NCBI GenBank assembly: GCA_023336205.1
Contig: JALQCR010000036.1
Location: forward strand, 1-64,000
Origin: Pseudanabaena sp. Salubria-1
GTDB taxonomy: Bacteria; Cyanobacteriota; Cyanobacteriia; Pseudanabaenales; Pseudanabaenaceae
Reading direction: 5' to 3'
Length of the DNA: 64,000 nucleotides
Position 1 is the first letter of the stretch, and every line of letters starts with the position of its first letter. Under the pieces are notes generated by a model. It ran no database searches, was not told where the DNA came from, and saw nothing but the letters and a program-made list of their open reading frames with translations. Position numbers and translations under genes: made by a program. This document shows positions 8,777-17,726 of the stretch, piece by piece.

Positions 8777-9613
8777 CTGTTGCGCTTCTAGTAGATTCGC
8801 TATATTCTGAATCTCACCCATCGCCTTGGATAGCTCCTTATCTACCTTTGAGACATTGGACAATAAATCCTGAAAACTGCCCATAAAAGGCTTCATATAT
8901 TCCTCAAAATTGAGGGCAATATCCACAAATTCGGCAGTCTTAGCTTGCAGTGCATTAATTTCTAGTTGGAGTTCATAGAGATCCTTTTGCGATCTGATTT
9001 CTTCAAGAACTTGAGCCAATAACTGCTTCTGAGAATCCTGATCACTAGCAATTCGTTTCAAGCTCTCACTCATCAAATCCAATTTTTTGAGCATCAATAC
9101 GGCGGCATATCCTGTTGATTTAGCAATTTCAAAGAGCTGAGACTGCATATTGCCCAGCATCGCTAGAGCTTGTGGATTCGGATTTTCTTTCTGCCGTTCT
9201 TGCTTTTCTTTGAGCAACCGCTTTTGTTCTTTTTCGGCGATCGCATTGCAGTTTTCACCAATAGTTTCCTTGATCTCTTTGGCTAATTCCTGAAAAAACT
9301 TCTGATAGTCGTACTGATGATGCTTGAGAACTCGTACCATTTCATCATAATTTTGGACTATCGCATTTAACTCCCGATAGCGTTCCTCAAAGCTAAGAGG
9401 CGATCGAGTTTTATGCTCAATGGTTTTTCTGCTAAATATTCCCCGTTGTTCTTCCTTTCTAACAACCAATTTACCCTTAGTCAAATGCTCATTGCGTTGA
9501 CGAATCTGCTTTTGCAGTTGATCGAGCTTGCCCCCCGATAGCGCTGGCAAACGATAGGTTTTCTTATAGATCTTGATCTCGCGCTTGCCGTCATTATTAT
9601 TGCTATTGGTCAT
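8777..9613 (-). pseudogene. 5' part of IS-interrupted coiled-coil/FGE-fold gene
   Basis: From ATG 9613 this part encodes ~279 residues. A basic N-terminus (EIKIYKKTYRLPALSGG) is followed by long alpha-helical, coiled-coil segments (KEQKRLLKEKQERQ; LLAQVLEEIRSQKDLYELQL). At LLEAQQ it runs into the right end of the IS4-type element and then into foreign codons before a stop. The rest of the gene resumes at 7467. The original protein would therefore have had a helical N-terminal half and a C-terminal FGE fold. Upstream TTG/ATG codons to 9709 are in frame but overlap the hairpin spacer. Confidence 0.85.
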
Positions 9614-9668
9614 GGTTAAGCAGAGGGATTTGGCGATTATTCTCTGCTTATTATCATACAAAAAACAA

Positions 9669-9705
9669 AAAGTAGGAGGAAGCGCGATGCGCTTCCTCCT
9701 ACTTT
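9669..9705. terminator. Hairpin between Rpn-type gene and DGR target gene
   Basis: A perfect 17-bp stem (AAAGTAGGAGGAAGCGC) with a GAT loop starts 9 bp beyond the stop of the gene at 9714-10571 and ends with a T-poor tail. It fits a terminator for that gene, separating it from the next gene in the same direction. The GCGC-GAT-GCGC cap resembles the other spacer hairpins. Confidence 0.7.
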
Positions 9706-9713
9706 CCAAAAAA

Positions 9714-10571
9714 CTATTTCTTATTCAACCAAGCTTCTAAATCAGCCAAACTCTCAAAATCTAAAATCGCCTCAGCAAGATTTTCTAAACGCGATATCTT
9801 TAATCTGGCAAATCTTGTCTGAATCTTGGGCGACACATTCCCAAACTTATGCATCAGCAAACGTAAAATCACCGAAACCAATCCTTGCTTACGCCCATTA
9901 ATTTCGCCTTTCTTAAGTCCCTCTTGGCGACCTTCTTGGCGACCTTCTTGCAAAATTTCTTGATAAGTAACTGACTCGCGCATGGCATCTCTCCTCAAAA
10001 CTTGCTTGATTACATCTTTGTCCAAAACTAGACCTGCTAACACATAAGTTGCCGCAGCTATAGTCTGACGAGTATTTAGCTCAGGGATCTGATCGATTTT
10101 TTGAGCTATCTCTTGGAGCAAATGTTTTTTGTCACTGTCTTTGACCAGTATAGCAAACGGCAACATCCCCACATTTTCTAAAAATTTATCAGCAGACTGT
10201 TCCCATAATCTGATTACCTCAAATTCGTGAGAAGTTTTGCTTCCTTCAAATTTGTGCTGATAGACTACATCCGCACTTGTTTCTTTCAGGTAAATCACAA
10301 CTTGGTGGATGTTTTTATCAGGGAATCTCCTTGTTGCGCGTACCCAATAGTCCAGCATCCGAAACGGGATTTGGCGATCGGCTTTGGTTTGAAACTCTAA
10401 ATGTAATAGCAGTCCTTCAGCTTCGAGCAAAATCAAACTATCTGCACGAATTGGCTCCACTGCCAACTCTTGAGGTTGCACTTGAGTAAGCTGAATTGCT
10501 TCACCAAGCAGCCATGTGGCGATGTCAGTAGAATAGGTCTCAGCAATAAATTTGCAGATGTTATCGAACAA
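9714..10571 (-). CDS. Rpn-family PD-(D/E)XK nuclease/transposase-like protein
   Basis: A 285-residue Rpn (recombination-promoting nuclease)-type protein of the PD-(D/E)XK superfamily. The nuclease core is at RADSLILLEAEGLLLHLEFQ (Asp, then Glu-Phe-Gln) followed by PFRMLDYWVR. The C-terminal domain resembles the DUF4351 helix (FARLKISRLENLAEAILDF). A tandem charged repeat EGRQEGRQEG separates the two and is encoded by near-identical 12-base units at ~9925-9955, likely length-variable. The start is TTG at 10571 (MFDNICKF), a common opening in this family. The role is unknown; family members cut DNA and promote recA-independent recombination. Confidence 0.82.
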   Translation of the reverse strand: MFDNICKFIAETYSTDIATWLLGEAIQLTQVQPQELAVEPIRADSLILLEAEGLLLHLEFQTKADRQIPFRMLDYWVRATRRFPDKNIHQVVIYLKETSADVVYQHKFEGSKTSHEFEVIRLWEQSADKFLENVGMLPFAILVKDSDKKHLLQEIAQKIDQIPELNTRQTIAAATYVLAGLVLDKDVIKQVLRRDAMRESVTYQEILQEGRQEGRQEGLKKGEINGRKQGLVSVILRLLMHKFGNVSPKIQTRFARLKISRLENLAEAILDFESLADLEAWLNKK

Positions 10572-10691
10572 GGTTTCTGAAATTAGCTATATATGGCTAT
10601 TTAGGATATAGCAAAAGTTCCAAATTGCAATACGATAATTTAAAGTATTGTGGCAAAGATGCACCATTTAAAAGGGTTATTTTCTACATAT

Positions 10692-11951
10692 TCAAATAAT
10701 CCCATCGGCTGCCATTTCTTCGCGAGTGTAGTTAATAGAAAAATCTAAGAAAAAGCCGTAAAGTTCAATCTCAGCAACCGCAGGAAAAAGACGCAAAGTA
10801 CTGATACCTAAATTTTTAGGATTATCTGCTAGCCAACCAAATGCCTCTTTAGTATGTGCTCTCACGGTTAAGACTTCACCATCTGCGGTATGTCGAAGAG
10901 ATAGCTCAGCATCCCCTGGTTTTAAATACATTTCACTATAAATTTGTCCCAGCAGTCGCCATTGCTGCCGCCAATAAGTCATCCCTTGCCTCTCATGCTC
11001 GATCGCATATTCAGCCAAGTTTGCAATATTCTGCCAAGTAATATCTTCTCGCTGAAAAATTAGACGCAGCTCGCTGATAGCTTGTTCACAATCCGCCTCA
11101 AATTTAAGCAATGGGATTGGATCGGCTAAACGACGAGGTGTTTTGCCCAAAGTCATTAGAGATTGAATTACGGTTGATTCTATCTGCCCAGATAGCTGCT
11201 CTTTTGCTTTTTGAGTTTGCCAGATTACGCCTTGTTGAGTAGTGGCATACAATGCAGGTAGACGATTCAGTACATATGCACATACATCATCAACCCCAAC
11301 TTTGCGCGGCAAAACATTTGCCATATGGATCAATTGATTTTTTACTTCTTGTTTTGCTAAATCTTCTAAAACATTGATTAGGAAGTAAGAAGCTGAAAGG
11401 ATATAGGAGTTAAGTTCAGGATTTGGCAGTTCAACGTTATTATGCCAATCCCGATGCTCATGCTGATGAACATCTTTACGATTTAAATAACCTTTAATTT
11501 CTTGCAATCGAGTGCGATCATTAATGCTCAAACTTAAATATTCTGGTGTGTGACTGACTAGACTGAGTGCTTCCTGAAAAACCTGCGGCACTTGATGCCA
11601 CTGCATAGTAGGCTTGCTAAAAAGTTTTTGTAATCTAGTCAGAATATGAGCAGGTGTCTCGACCTTGCTAGCCTCAATTTTTGTCGATTTTCGCAATGGA
11701 TCGCGCTTTACTCCTAGCAAAGCCTGCTGAACAGCACTGACAATCTGTGGCTGGAGTTCACTATGGGTGCGTTTGCGTTGCTGCAACCATCCTCGGCTTG
11801 TACTTGCATAAAGTGTAGGTAATCGATTTAGCGCAAAAGCAGCTACCTCGCTAAGGTTAATTGCCTCGCGGGCGGTTTGACTGAGATGGTTGAGTTGTTC
11901 TTGTACTTCGACGACAACGATTTCCTCAAGAACATTTTTGAGGCTAGTCAT
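10692..11951 (-). CDS. Double ComFB-domain protein, possible c-di-GMP-binding
   Basis: A 419-residue protein with two ComFB-like modules: NVLEEIVVVEVQEQLNHLSQ with FALNRLPTLYA (~residues 5-75), and NVLEDLAKQEVKNQL with YVLNRLPALYATTQQGVIWQ (~190-260). Cyanobacterial ComFB proteins such as CdgR bind c-di-GMP and influence cell size. Binding by this duplicated form is an inference. The C-terminal ~80 residues form a separate beta-rich segment (GDAELSLRHTADGEVLTVRA) of unknown fold. It is ATG-started and stands alone between the Rpn gene and mutS. The double architecture is less common than the short single-domain form. Confidence 0.75.
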   Translation of the reverse strand: MTSLKNVLEEIVVVEVQEQLNHLSQTAREAINLSEVAAFALNRLPTLYASTSRGWLQQRKRTHSELQPQIVSAVQQALLGVKRDPLRKSTKIEASKVETPAHILTRLQKLFSKPTMQWHQVPQVFQEALSLVSHTPEYLSLSINDRTRLQEIKGYLNRKDVHQHEHRDWHNNVELPNPELNSYILSASYFLINVLEDLAKQEVKNQLIHMANVLPRKVGVDDVCAYVLNRLPALYATTQQGVIWQTQKAKEQLSGQIESTVIQSLMTLGKTPRRLADPIPLLKFEADCEQAISELRLIFQREDITWQNIANLAEYAIEHERQGMTYWRQQWRLLGQIYSEMYLKPGDAELSLRHTADGEVLTVRAHTKEAFGWLADNPKNLGISTLRLFPAVAEIELYGFFLDFSINYTREEMAADGII

Positions 11952-12094
11952 AAGCTTTTACTGCTAGAAATTTTATGTTTGATAATCCTTATACATATTT
12001 ACTAAGTTGCCCAAAATTAAAGTAATGCATAGCAATCGTTAAAAAGCTCCAAAACTAGAGAATAGCGCATTTTGCAAGGCTCATCGTGGTTACT

Positions 12095-14782
12095 CTAGGG
12101 AGAATTAGTATCAAAAATTGTCATTTGTGCTTCATTTCGTGTCTCTTTGCTCGGTCGTGATACTGACTTTGCCAAGCGATCGCCTTTAGTCGATCCACCT
12201 GTGCGCAGCCCAGTGGCAATATGGCTATTTTTTGCGATTTGTTCTAATACCTGCTTAGCACGACTGATCACACTCGCGGGCAAGCCTGCTAAACGCCCCA
12301 CTTCAATTCCATAGGAACGATCAGCGCCGCCTTCTTGGACTTGGTGCAAAAAGATGATTTCATCTTCTAGTTCTTTGACAGTCACTTGGAAATTTGCCAC
12401 ATTGGGCAACAAGCTCGCTAGCTCATTAAGCTCATGGTAATGGGTTGCAAAAATCCCGCGTGCTTTGATTTTATTAGCGATATACTCCGCAACTGACCAT
12501 GCGATCGCCATACCATCAAAGGTCGAAGTGCCGCGTCCAATCTCATCAAGCAGTACTAAGGAATGATCCTTAGCATGATTGAGAATATTTGCAGTTTCAT
12601 TCATTTCCACCATAAACGTAGATTGCCCTGTGGCTAGATCATCGACTGCGCCAACACGGGTAAATATGCGATCGCAGATTCCCAAAGTCGCCGATTCCGC
12701 AGGGATAAAACTACCAACTTGAGCCATCAGTTGAATTAGTCCAACTTGTCGCAAATAAATACTTTTACCGCTCATATTGGGGCCAGTTAGCACGATTAAG
12801 TCTGGACAATCAGGAGCTTGATTGTCATTGCCTAAATAAGTGGAATTGGGAACAAAGAAACCTGCGGGGAGAGACTGCTCGACAACGGGATGACGACCAT
12901 TACAAATAGCGATCGCGCGATCGTTGGTAATTTGCGGACGGCAGTAATTATAGGTAACGGCTACTTCAGCTAGGCTACATAAAACATCAGCGGCAGCGAG
13001 GGCAGTAGCGAGGATTCGCATTGGTTCGATATGCTTAGCCGTAAGTAGCCGCAACTCCACAAATAGGTCATATTCCAACTGCTTTAATTCACTATCAGAA
13101 TTAAGAATCCTTGTTTCTCGTTCCTTTAGTTCTGGAGTGATATAACGCTCTTCATTAGTGAGAGTTTGCTTGCGGATGTAATCAGCTGGAGCCTGTTCAC
13201 TTTTGCCCCGCGAGATACTGATGTAATAGCCAAAAGCCTTGTTAAAACCAACTTTGAGCGTGTTAATACCCGTGCGTTCTTTTTCCTGCTTCTCAAAAGA
13301 GGCTAGCCATTCCACATCATCACGGCTCTGTTGACGCAGACGATCGAGTTGTTCATTTACGCCCGAACGAATGATATTGCCTTCGGTAATATAAATCGGT
13401 GGTTCTTCAACGAGCGTGCGTTGTAACTGCGAACCAAGTTGCAACAGTTCCGATGGCACTGACTGTAAAGCTTTTAAATAGCGAGAATTAGATTTGGCGA
13501 CAACATCAGCAACATCGCGCATTCTTTCTAGTGACATTGCTACAGCAATTAGATCGCGTCCATTTGCTGTACCTGCTCCAATCCGACTGCATAGACGTTC
13601 GATATCATAGATTTGGCTCAAACAACTTCGCAAATTTTTGCGGAGAGAATGTTGTTTGAGCAATTCGGTAATAGTATCAAGACGTTCATTAATGGCGGCG
13701 ATATCCTTGAGAGGTTGCAACAGCCAACGGCGTAGAGCACGGCTACCCATGCCTGTTGTAGTTTTATCGAGAGACCATAATAGCGAGCTATAGTAAGTAC
13801 CATCGCGCACAGTTTGGGTAATTTCCAAATTGCGGCGCGTTTGGTTATCGAGAATTAGATAATCTGCGATCGCATAGGTATAAATTCCTTGCAATGGCAT
13901 TTTTACACTTTTTTGAGTAGATTCTAAATACTCTAAAATGCCACCTGCTGCTCTAATTGCCAAGGGCAAGGCTTTACAACCAAAACCCTCCAGCGATCGC
14001 ACTCGGAAAGTATCGAGAATCCGTTGTTTAGCTTCTGCTAAGGCAAAAGGAGTTTGCGATCGTGGTGTATAGCAGAAGCTTTCAGGCAAAGCGCTATAAG
14101 GCTCAGGTAAAACGGATTGTTTTTTCTGCGAAATTCCTTCCCAAAATGCTCCAGTTTTCTCAGCTTTAGAACCACGAAATAACTGCGGATTTGGCACATC
14201 GATGGGAATGAGAACTTCCGCAGGTTGTAAGCGCAATAACTCTTGAATTAAATGATCGGTGCTATTTAACTGCGTGACCGAAAACTCGCCTGTAGAAATA
14301 TCAGTGTAAGCTAAGCCCCAATTCTCACCGCCATTTGCGATCGCTACCAAAAAATTATTTTTCTTAGCCGCCAGCATTCCCTCTTCGATCACTGTGCCTG
14401 GGGTAATCACTCTGGTAACTTCGCGACGTACTAGCCCCTGCGCTTCGGAGGCAGCTTCCATTTGATCGCAAACAGCGATCGAGTAGCCCTTTTCAACTAA
14501 TTGATTGGCATAGCGATCGAGGGCATGGTGAGGAATTCCTGCCATGGCAATGCGTCCAATCGTTTTGCCCCCATCGCGACCTGTTAGTACTAATTCCAAT
14601 TCCCGTGAGATTAGCTCTGCATCTTCAAAAAACGCCTCAAAAAAATCTCCCAACCGATATAACATCACTGCATGAGGATACTGCTCTTTCATCTCAATAT
14701 AGTGCTGCATCATCGGTGTGAGAGCATCTCGATTAACTAGAGCAGACGATAGAGCTAATTCAGCCATTCCAATTTTGGTCAT
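12095..14782 (-). CDS. mutS: DNA mismatch repair protein MutS
   Basis: MutS recognises mismatches and small loops and starts methyl-independent repair through its ATPase clamp. The 895-residue protein shows the mismatch-binding N-domain (MMQHYIEMKEQYPHAVMLYR, LGDFFEAFFEDAE), connector and lever domains. The ATPase follows with Walker A GPNMSGKS near residue 667, Walker B LVLLDEIGRGTSTFDG and FATHYHEL. The P-loop has Ser where many MutS have Ala (GPNMAGKS). Length and order match MutS1 and not MutS2. The C-terminal ~45 residues are low-complexity and basic. Confidence 0.97.
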   Translation of the reverse strand: MTKIGMAELALSSALVNRDALTPMMQHYIEMKEQYPHAVMLYRLGDFFEAFFEDAELISRELELVLTGRDGGKTIGRIAMAGIPHHALDRYANQLVEKGYSIAVCDQMEAASEAQGLVRREVTRVITPGTVIEEGMLAAKKNNFLVAIANGGENWGLAYTDISTGEFSVTQLNSTDHLIQELLRLQPAEVLIPIDVPNPQLFRGSKAEKTGAFWEGISQKKQSVLPEPYSALPESFCYTPRSQTPFALAEAKQRILDTFRVRSLEGFGCKALPLAIRAAGGILEYLESTQKSVKMPLQGIYTYAIADYLILDNQTRRNLEITQTVRDGTYYSSLLWSLDKTTTGMGSRALRRWLLQPLKDIAAINERLDTITELLKQHSLRKNLRSCLSQIYDIERLCSRIGAGTANGRDLIAVAMSLERMRDVADVVAKSNSRYLKALQSVPSELLQLGSQLQRTLVEEPPIYITEGNIIRSGVNEQLDRLRQQSRDDVEWLASFEKQEKERTGINTLKVGFNKAFGYYISISRGKSEQAPADYIRKQTLTNEERYITPELKERETRILNSDSELKQLEYDLFVELRLLTAKHIEPMRILATALAAADVLCSLAEVAVTYNYCRPQITNDRAIAICNGRHPVVEQSLPAGFFVPNSTYLGNDNQAPDCPDLIVLTGPNMSGKSIYLRQVGLIQLMAQVGSFIPAESATLGICDRIFTRVGAVDDLATGQSTFMVEMNETANILNHAKDHSLVLLDEIGRGTSTFDGMAIAWSVAEYIANKIKARGIFATHYHELNELASLLPNVANFQVTVKELEDEIIFLHQVQEGGADRSYGIEVGRLAGLPASVISRAKQVLEQIAKNSHIATGLRTGGSTKGDRLAKSVSRPSKETRNEAQMTIFDTNSP

Positions 14783-14864
14783 AAAACAATGTTATCCAAC
14801 CATTGTAAATGGCATTTTGACTCTATTACATAGCAATTACAGCGCTTTGCGCTCAAACCCAAAC

Positions 14865-14956
14865 CAAGAAACTTTTTGAAAGCGTTTCAAAGGAAAGCTT
14901 TCAAAAAGTTTCTTGTGGATTGCTATAGCTGAGATGTGGCGCTTCGTGCCACATCT
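14865..14956. repeat. Two hairpins in the mutS/cpdA divergent spacer
   Basis: The first has 19-bp arms CAAGAAACTTTTTGAAAGC (14865-14883 and 14897-14915). The second has AGATGTGGC/GCCACATCT arms with a GCTTCGT loop (14932-14956). A further AGCGCTTTGCGCT palindrome lies at ~14841. They fill most of the 239-bp gap between the starts of two divergent genes, so they are not simple 3'-end terminators here and might affect promoters. Confidence 0.65.
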
Positions 14957-15021
14957 AATTTTGGGGTTTTACCTAGCTATAGCCTATAATCAAAAGGTAA
15001 TTATTCATGGTTTGGATCTAG

Positions 15022-16104
15022 GTGGCACTTAAGTTTAAATTTGCGATCGCCTCCGATTTGCATATCGCATTGCCCCACACGATTTGGCAGCATCCTTCGC
15101 GATTTCATCTCGTTGAGTACAGTATCCCCGCATTTGAAGAGGTGCTGTCGCAACTGGCTACCCTAGATTTAGACTTTCTGCTTTTACCAGGCGATCTCAC
15201 TCAACATGGTGAGCCAGAGAACCATCAATGGCTATCGGATTGCCTCGCTCAACTTCCCTATCCTGTCTATGTGATTGCAGGAAACCATGACGTACCAAGA
15301 ATAGAAACCTTTGATCAGTTTGCTCCTCACTATACTAAGTTTGGGTTTGAGGATGGTCAGAGCAAACCAAATAAACTCTATTATGAGTGCGAAGTACTGC
15401 CAAATGTCCGCCTAATTGGATTGAATTCTAATCAATTTGATGACAATGGACAACAAATTGGTTGGATTGACGAAGAGCAGTTAGACTGGTTGCAATTGGT
15501 TCTAGAAAATCAAGATTATGAATTGAATCTAGTAACCATTCATCATAACGTGCTGGAGCATATGCACGATCAGTCACGCAATGCACTTGGTAAACGCTAT
15601 ATGCTTGGTAATACTGAGCGTTTATGCAAAATTTTACATCAAGCAAATGTGAAGCTAGTTTTTACTGGACATCTGCATGTGCAAGATATAGCCTATAGCG
15701 ATCGCTACGATCTTTATGACATCACCACAGGCTCTCTGGTCAGTTATCCCCATCCTTACCGAGTCCTGAGCTACATTTCTGATGCATCAGGCGATCGCTT
15801 AGAGATTGAATCTTTTCGGGTCAAATCAATTCCTGAACAAGCTGATTTATTGCATTTTTCACGGGAATGGATGGGGGATCATTCACATCCATTTGTCCTA
15901 AGATTGTTAACGCATCCCCCTCTTAGTTTGCCTTTAGAACTTGCCGAGACGCTCACTCCTGAACTTCGCTATTTTTGGGCTTATATTGCTGATGGCGATG
16001 CCAAGTTTGAGTTTCCCAATTTCCCATCAGTGGCAAAAGAATATTTTGAAGCATTTAGTGATATTCCTCCCAAGGATAATAACATTACGCTAGTTCTCAA
16101 ATAA
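15022..16104 (+). CDS. Metallophosphoesterase, CpdA-like cyclic-nucleotide phosphodiesterase
   Basis: A 360-residue calcineurin-like phosphoesterase. All metal-binding motifs are present in order: ASDLHIALP (DxH), LLLPGDLTQHGEPENH (GD), VIAGNHDVP (GNHD), VTIHHNV and FTGHLHVQ (GHxH). Spacing is like 3',5'-cAMP phosphodiesterase CpdA, but the protein is longer, with ~100 extra C-terminal residues. The start is GTG at 15022, just after GATCTAG. A Crp/Fnr gene follows 245 bp downstream on the same strand, and a broken adenylate cyclase lies elsewhere in the window, so a cAMP role is plausible but not proven. Confidence 0.82.
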   Translation: MALKFKFAIASDLHIALPHTIWQHPSRFHLVEYSIPAFEEVLSQLATLDLDFLLLPGDLTQHGEPENHQWLSDCLAQLPYPVYVIAGNHDVPRIETFDQFAPHYTKFGFEDGQSKPNKLYYECEVLPNVRLIGLNSNQFDDNGQQIGWIDEEQLDWLQLVLENQDYELNLVTIHHNVLEHMHDQSRNALGKRYMLGNTERLCKILHQANVKLVFTGHLHVQDIAYSDRYDLYDITTGSLVSYPHPYRVLSYISDASGDRLEIESFRVKSIPEQADLLHFSREWMGDHSHPFVLRLLTHPPLSLPLELAETLTPELRYFWAYIADGDAKFEFPNFPSVAKEYFEAFSDIPPKDNNITLVLK

Positions 16105-16205
16105 TACCAAAACACAAAATGTCTACGCCATTTTGTGTTTTTAAAACCTTTACGGGGTTTAGTTTTTAATTGGCAGAAGTGTTGCCACACTTTTGTCAAT
16201 TGGTA
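16105..16205. repeat. MITE-like 101-bp repeat, copy A
   Basis: It begins TACCAAAACACAAAAT and ends TTTTGTCAATTGGTA, so TACCAA/TTGGTA form terminal inverted repeats. Three internal hairpins are visible: ACAAAATG...CATTTTGT, AAACCTTTACGGGGTTT and AAGTGTTGCCACACTTTT. Near-identical copies occur at 32797-32896 and, inverted, at 35339-35439. It starts on the base after the stop codon of the phosphoesterase gene. A 20-bp hairpin (16206-16250) adjoins it. Confidence 0.85.
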
Positions 16206-16250
16206 TAAGCCGAAAAAAGTCGGCACGAAGTGCCGACTTTTTTCGGCTTA
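16206..16250. terminator. Hairpin with 20-bp perfect stem
   Basis: TAAGCCGAAAAAAGTCGGCA and its exact complement flank the loop CGAAG, with a run of six T residues inside the right arm. It directly follows the MITE-like repeat and probably ends transcription of the phosphoesterase gene before the Crp/Fnr gene at 16349. Confidence 0.65.
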
Positions 16251-16348
16251 TTTGAGGGTTTAAGAAAAATTTATTGATTAGATAAACTAGGCTTAACCCG
16301 ATAGTGTCGAGAAACACATAGGATTACAAGTGTGTACCTCACGCTCTT

Positions 16349-16978
16349 ATGACATATACGTTCTCAAGTTTCAATCTTAACTCCACAACTTCGGTAACTG
16401 ACTGGAGGCGATCGCTCGAAGAAATTTATCGCGGTCGCACCATGCACACTTACAAAAGTGGACAAATCATTCCCATGTATCCCCATGAAGTATGGGTGGT
16501 TTGTCGTGGAGTGGTGCAACTCAACACCTTGCATCCTTCAGGTGATGAAGTTTTGGTTGGCTTTGCAGTGCAGGCTATGCCCTTTGGCTTACCTCTAACA
16601 AATCTCGACCCATATCAAGCGATTGCCCTATCAGATATTGACTTAATGCGTTTCACTTTGATTGAGTTAGAGAATTCTCCGTTACTTTATCAAGGGATTT
16701 TACAACACCTCAATCGCCGTCTTCAGCAAACCGAGTCTTTGTTAGCACTGGTTAGTAACAAGCGGGTTGAAGAGCGTCTTCGTCAAATTCTGCTTTTGCT
16801 TAAGCAAGAAGTAGGTATTCCTGTTGAAGGTGGAACTCGCCTAACCGTGCGCCTTACACATCAACATCTTGCTAGTGCCATTAGCAGTACGCGGGTCACT
16901 GTAACTAGAGCAATGAAGCTATTACAAGATGAAGGATGGCTGAAGGTAGATCGAGATCGGCATATAGTTCTTGTGTAG
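16349..16978 (+). CDS. Crp/Fnr-family transcription regulator
   Basis: A 209-residue regulator with a cyclic-nucleotide-binding-type beta-roll (~residues 25-115: HTYKSGQIIPMYPHEVWVVC, SGDEVLVGFAVQAMPFGLPL) and a C-terminal winged helix (~145-205: LTHQHLASAISSTRVTVTRA). The classic cAMP-contact pattern of Crp (GELGLF with RSA) is not recognisable, so its ligand is uncertain. The protein is shorter than typical Crp. It sits downstream of the CpdA-like gene and is followed by two back-to-back hairpins. No binding site could be assigned. Confidence 0.85.
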   Translation: MTYTFSSFNLNSTTSVTDWRRSLEEIYRGRTMHTYKSGQIIPMYPHEVWVVCRGVVQLNTLHPSGDEVLVGFAVQAMPFGLPLTNLDPYQAIALSDIDLMRFTLIELENSPLLYQGILQHLNRRLQQTESLLALVSNKRVEERLRQILLLLKQEVGIPVEGGTRLTVRLTHQHLASAISSTRVTVTRAMKLLQDEGWLKVDRDRHIVLV

Positions 16979-16982
16979 GAAA

Positions 16983-17072
16983 CAAATAGTATTGTGGCGC
17001 TTTGCGTCACAATACTATTTGCTTGAACAAAAAAAAGAAAGTGTTGCGAAGCAACACTTTCTTTTTTTGTTC
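16983..17072. terminator. Two adjacent hairpins between convergent crp-type gene and rplY
   Basis: The first stem is CAAATAGTATTGTG (16983-16996 with 17008-17021), capped by GCGCTTTGCG. The second, 17025-17072, has ~22-bp arms GAACAAAAAAA...GTGTTGC capped by GAA and rich in A and T runs. They occupy the 120-bp gap between convergent genes and likely act as terminators for both. The second stem resembles 111-172. Confidence 0.75.
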
Positions 17073-17098
17073 GGGTTTAAGCGCTTAGCGCCCTTTAT

Positions 17099-17650
17099 TT
17101 ATTTCTTGAGAATAGTAATAACAAGAGCCGTGGTTTCCGTTACAGGCTTAACACCCTCAGGATACGCGATTTCACTAACGTGGACACCCTTACCGATATC
17201 AAGATTGGTAATATCGATCTCAAAGCTTTCAGGGATATTGCTAGGAGCACAAGCTACACGTACATAGTTCTTGATTGTGTCAATAGAGCCACCACCAACT
17301 TTTACACCAACTGGTACACCGACGAAGTGCAAAGGAATATCTACTTCGATCTTCGACTGAGACTCGATCGCAAAAAAGCTAAGGTGATAAATAGAGGGTT
17401 TGTAAGGATGATTTTGAACTTCGCGCAATAGTGTTTTGCCTTTGAAGTCGCCATCAGTTACATTTACTTCGATCATTGTGTTATTGATCGTGGCTTCACG
17501 CAACAGAGTAGTTGCTTCTTTAGCATCTAAAGTAATCGAAATCGATTCAGCGCCTTTATGTCCATAAACAGTTGCAGGGATTAGACCATTACGACGCAGA
17601 GCGCGATTGTTGGCTGGAGGACGAGTAGTAGCGTTTATTTGTAGTTGCAT
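17099..17650 (-). CDS. rplY: 50S ribosomal protein L25 (general stress protein Ctc)
   Basis: L25/Ctc binds 5S rRNA in the large ribosomal subunit. The 183-residue protein has the N-terminal L25 domain (RALRRNGLIPATVYGHKGAE) and the C-terminal TL5/Ctc extension domain (VDIPLHFVGVPVGVKVGGGS, with PESFEIDITNLDIGKGVHVS). ATG start. It is next to and downstream of purA in the same direction with 76 bp between them, a pairing common in cyanobacteria. The gap holds a perfect 18-bp hairpin, so the two may be transcribed separately. Confidence 0.95.
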   Translation of the reverse strand: MQLQINATTRPPANNRALRRNGLIPATVYGHKGAESISITLDAKEATTLLREATINNTMIEVNVTDGDFKGKTLLREVQNHPYKPSIYHLSFFAIESQSKIEVDIPLHFVGVPVGVKVGGGSIDTIKNYVRVACAPSNIPESFEIDITNLDIGKGVHVSEIAYPEGVKPVTETTALVITILKK

Positions 17651-17686
17651 TTTGATAATTTAGTAATTGGTAATTTGGTGGCTAAT

Positions 17687-17724
17687 GTTTAATTTTCGTT
17701 TTTTACAAAAAACGAAAATTAAAC
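17687..17724. terminator. purA terminator hairpin
   Basis: Perfect 18-bp arms GTTTAATTTTCGTTTTTT and complement around AC end two bases before the purA stop. With T and A runs on both sides it can stop purA transcription before rplY, or attenuate read-through. Confidence 0.7.
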
Positions 17725-17726
17725 AA

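Noticed and set aside
9925..9955. Tandem 12-base units resembling a small array
   Set aside because: They encode the EGRQEGRQEG repeat inside the Rpn-type gene and have no spacers, so they are not CRISPR.
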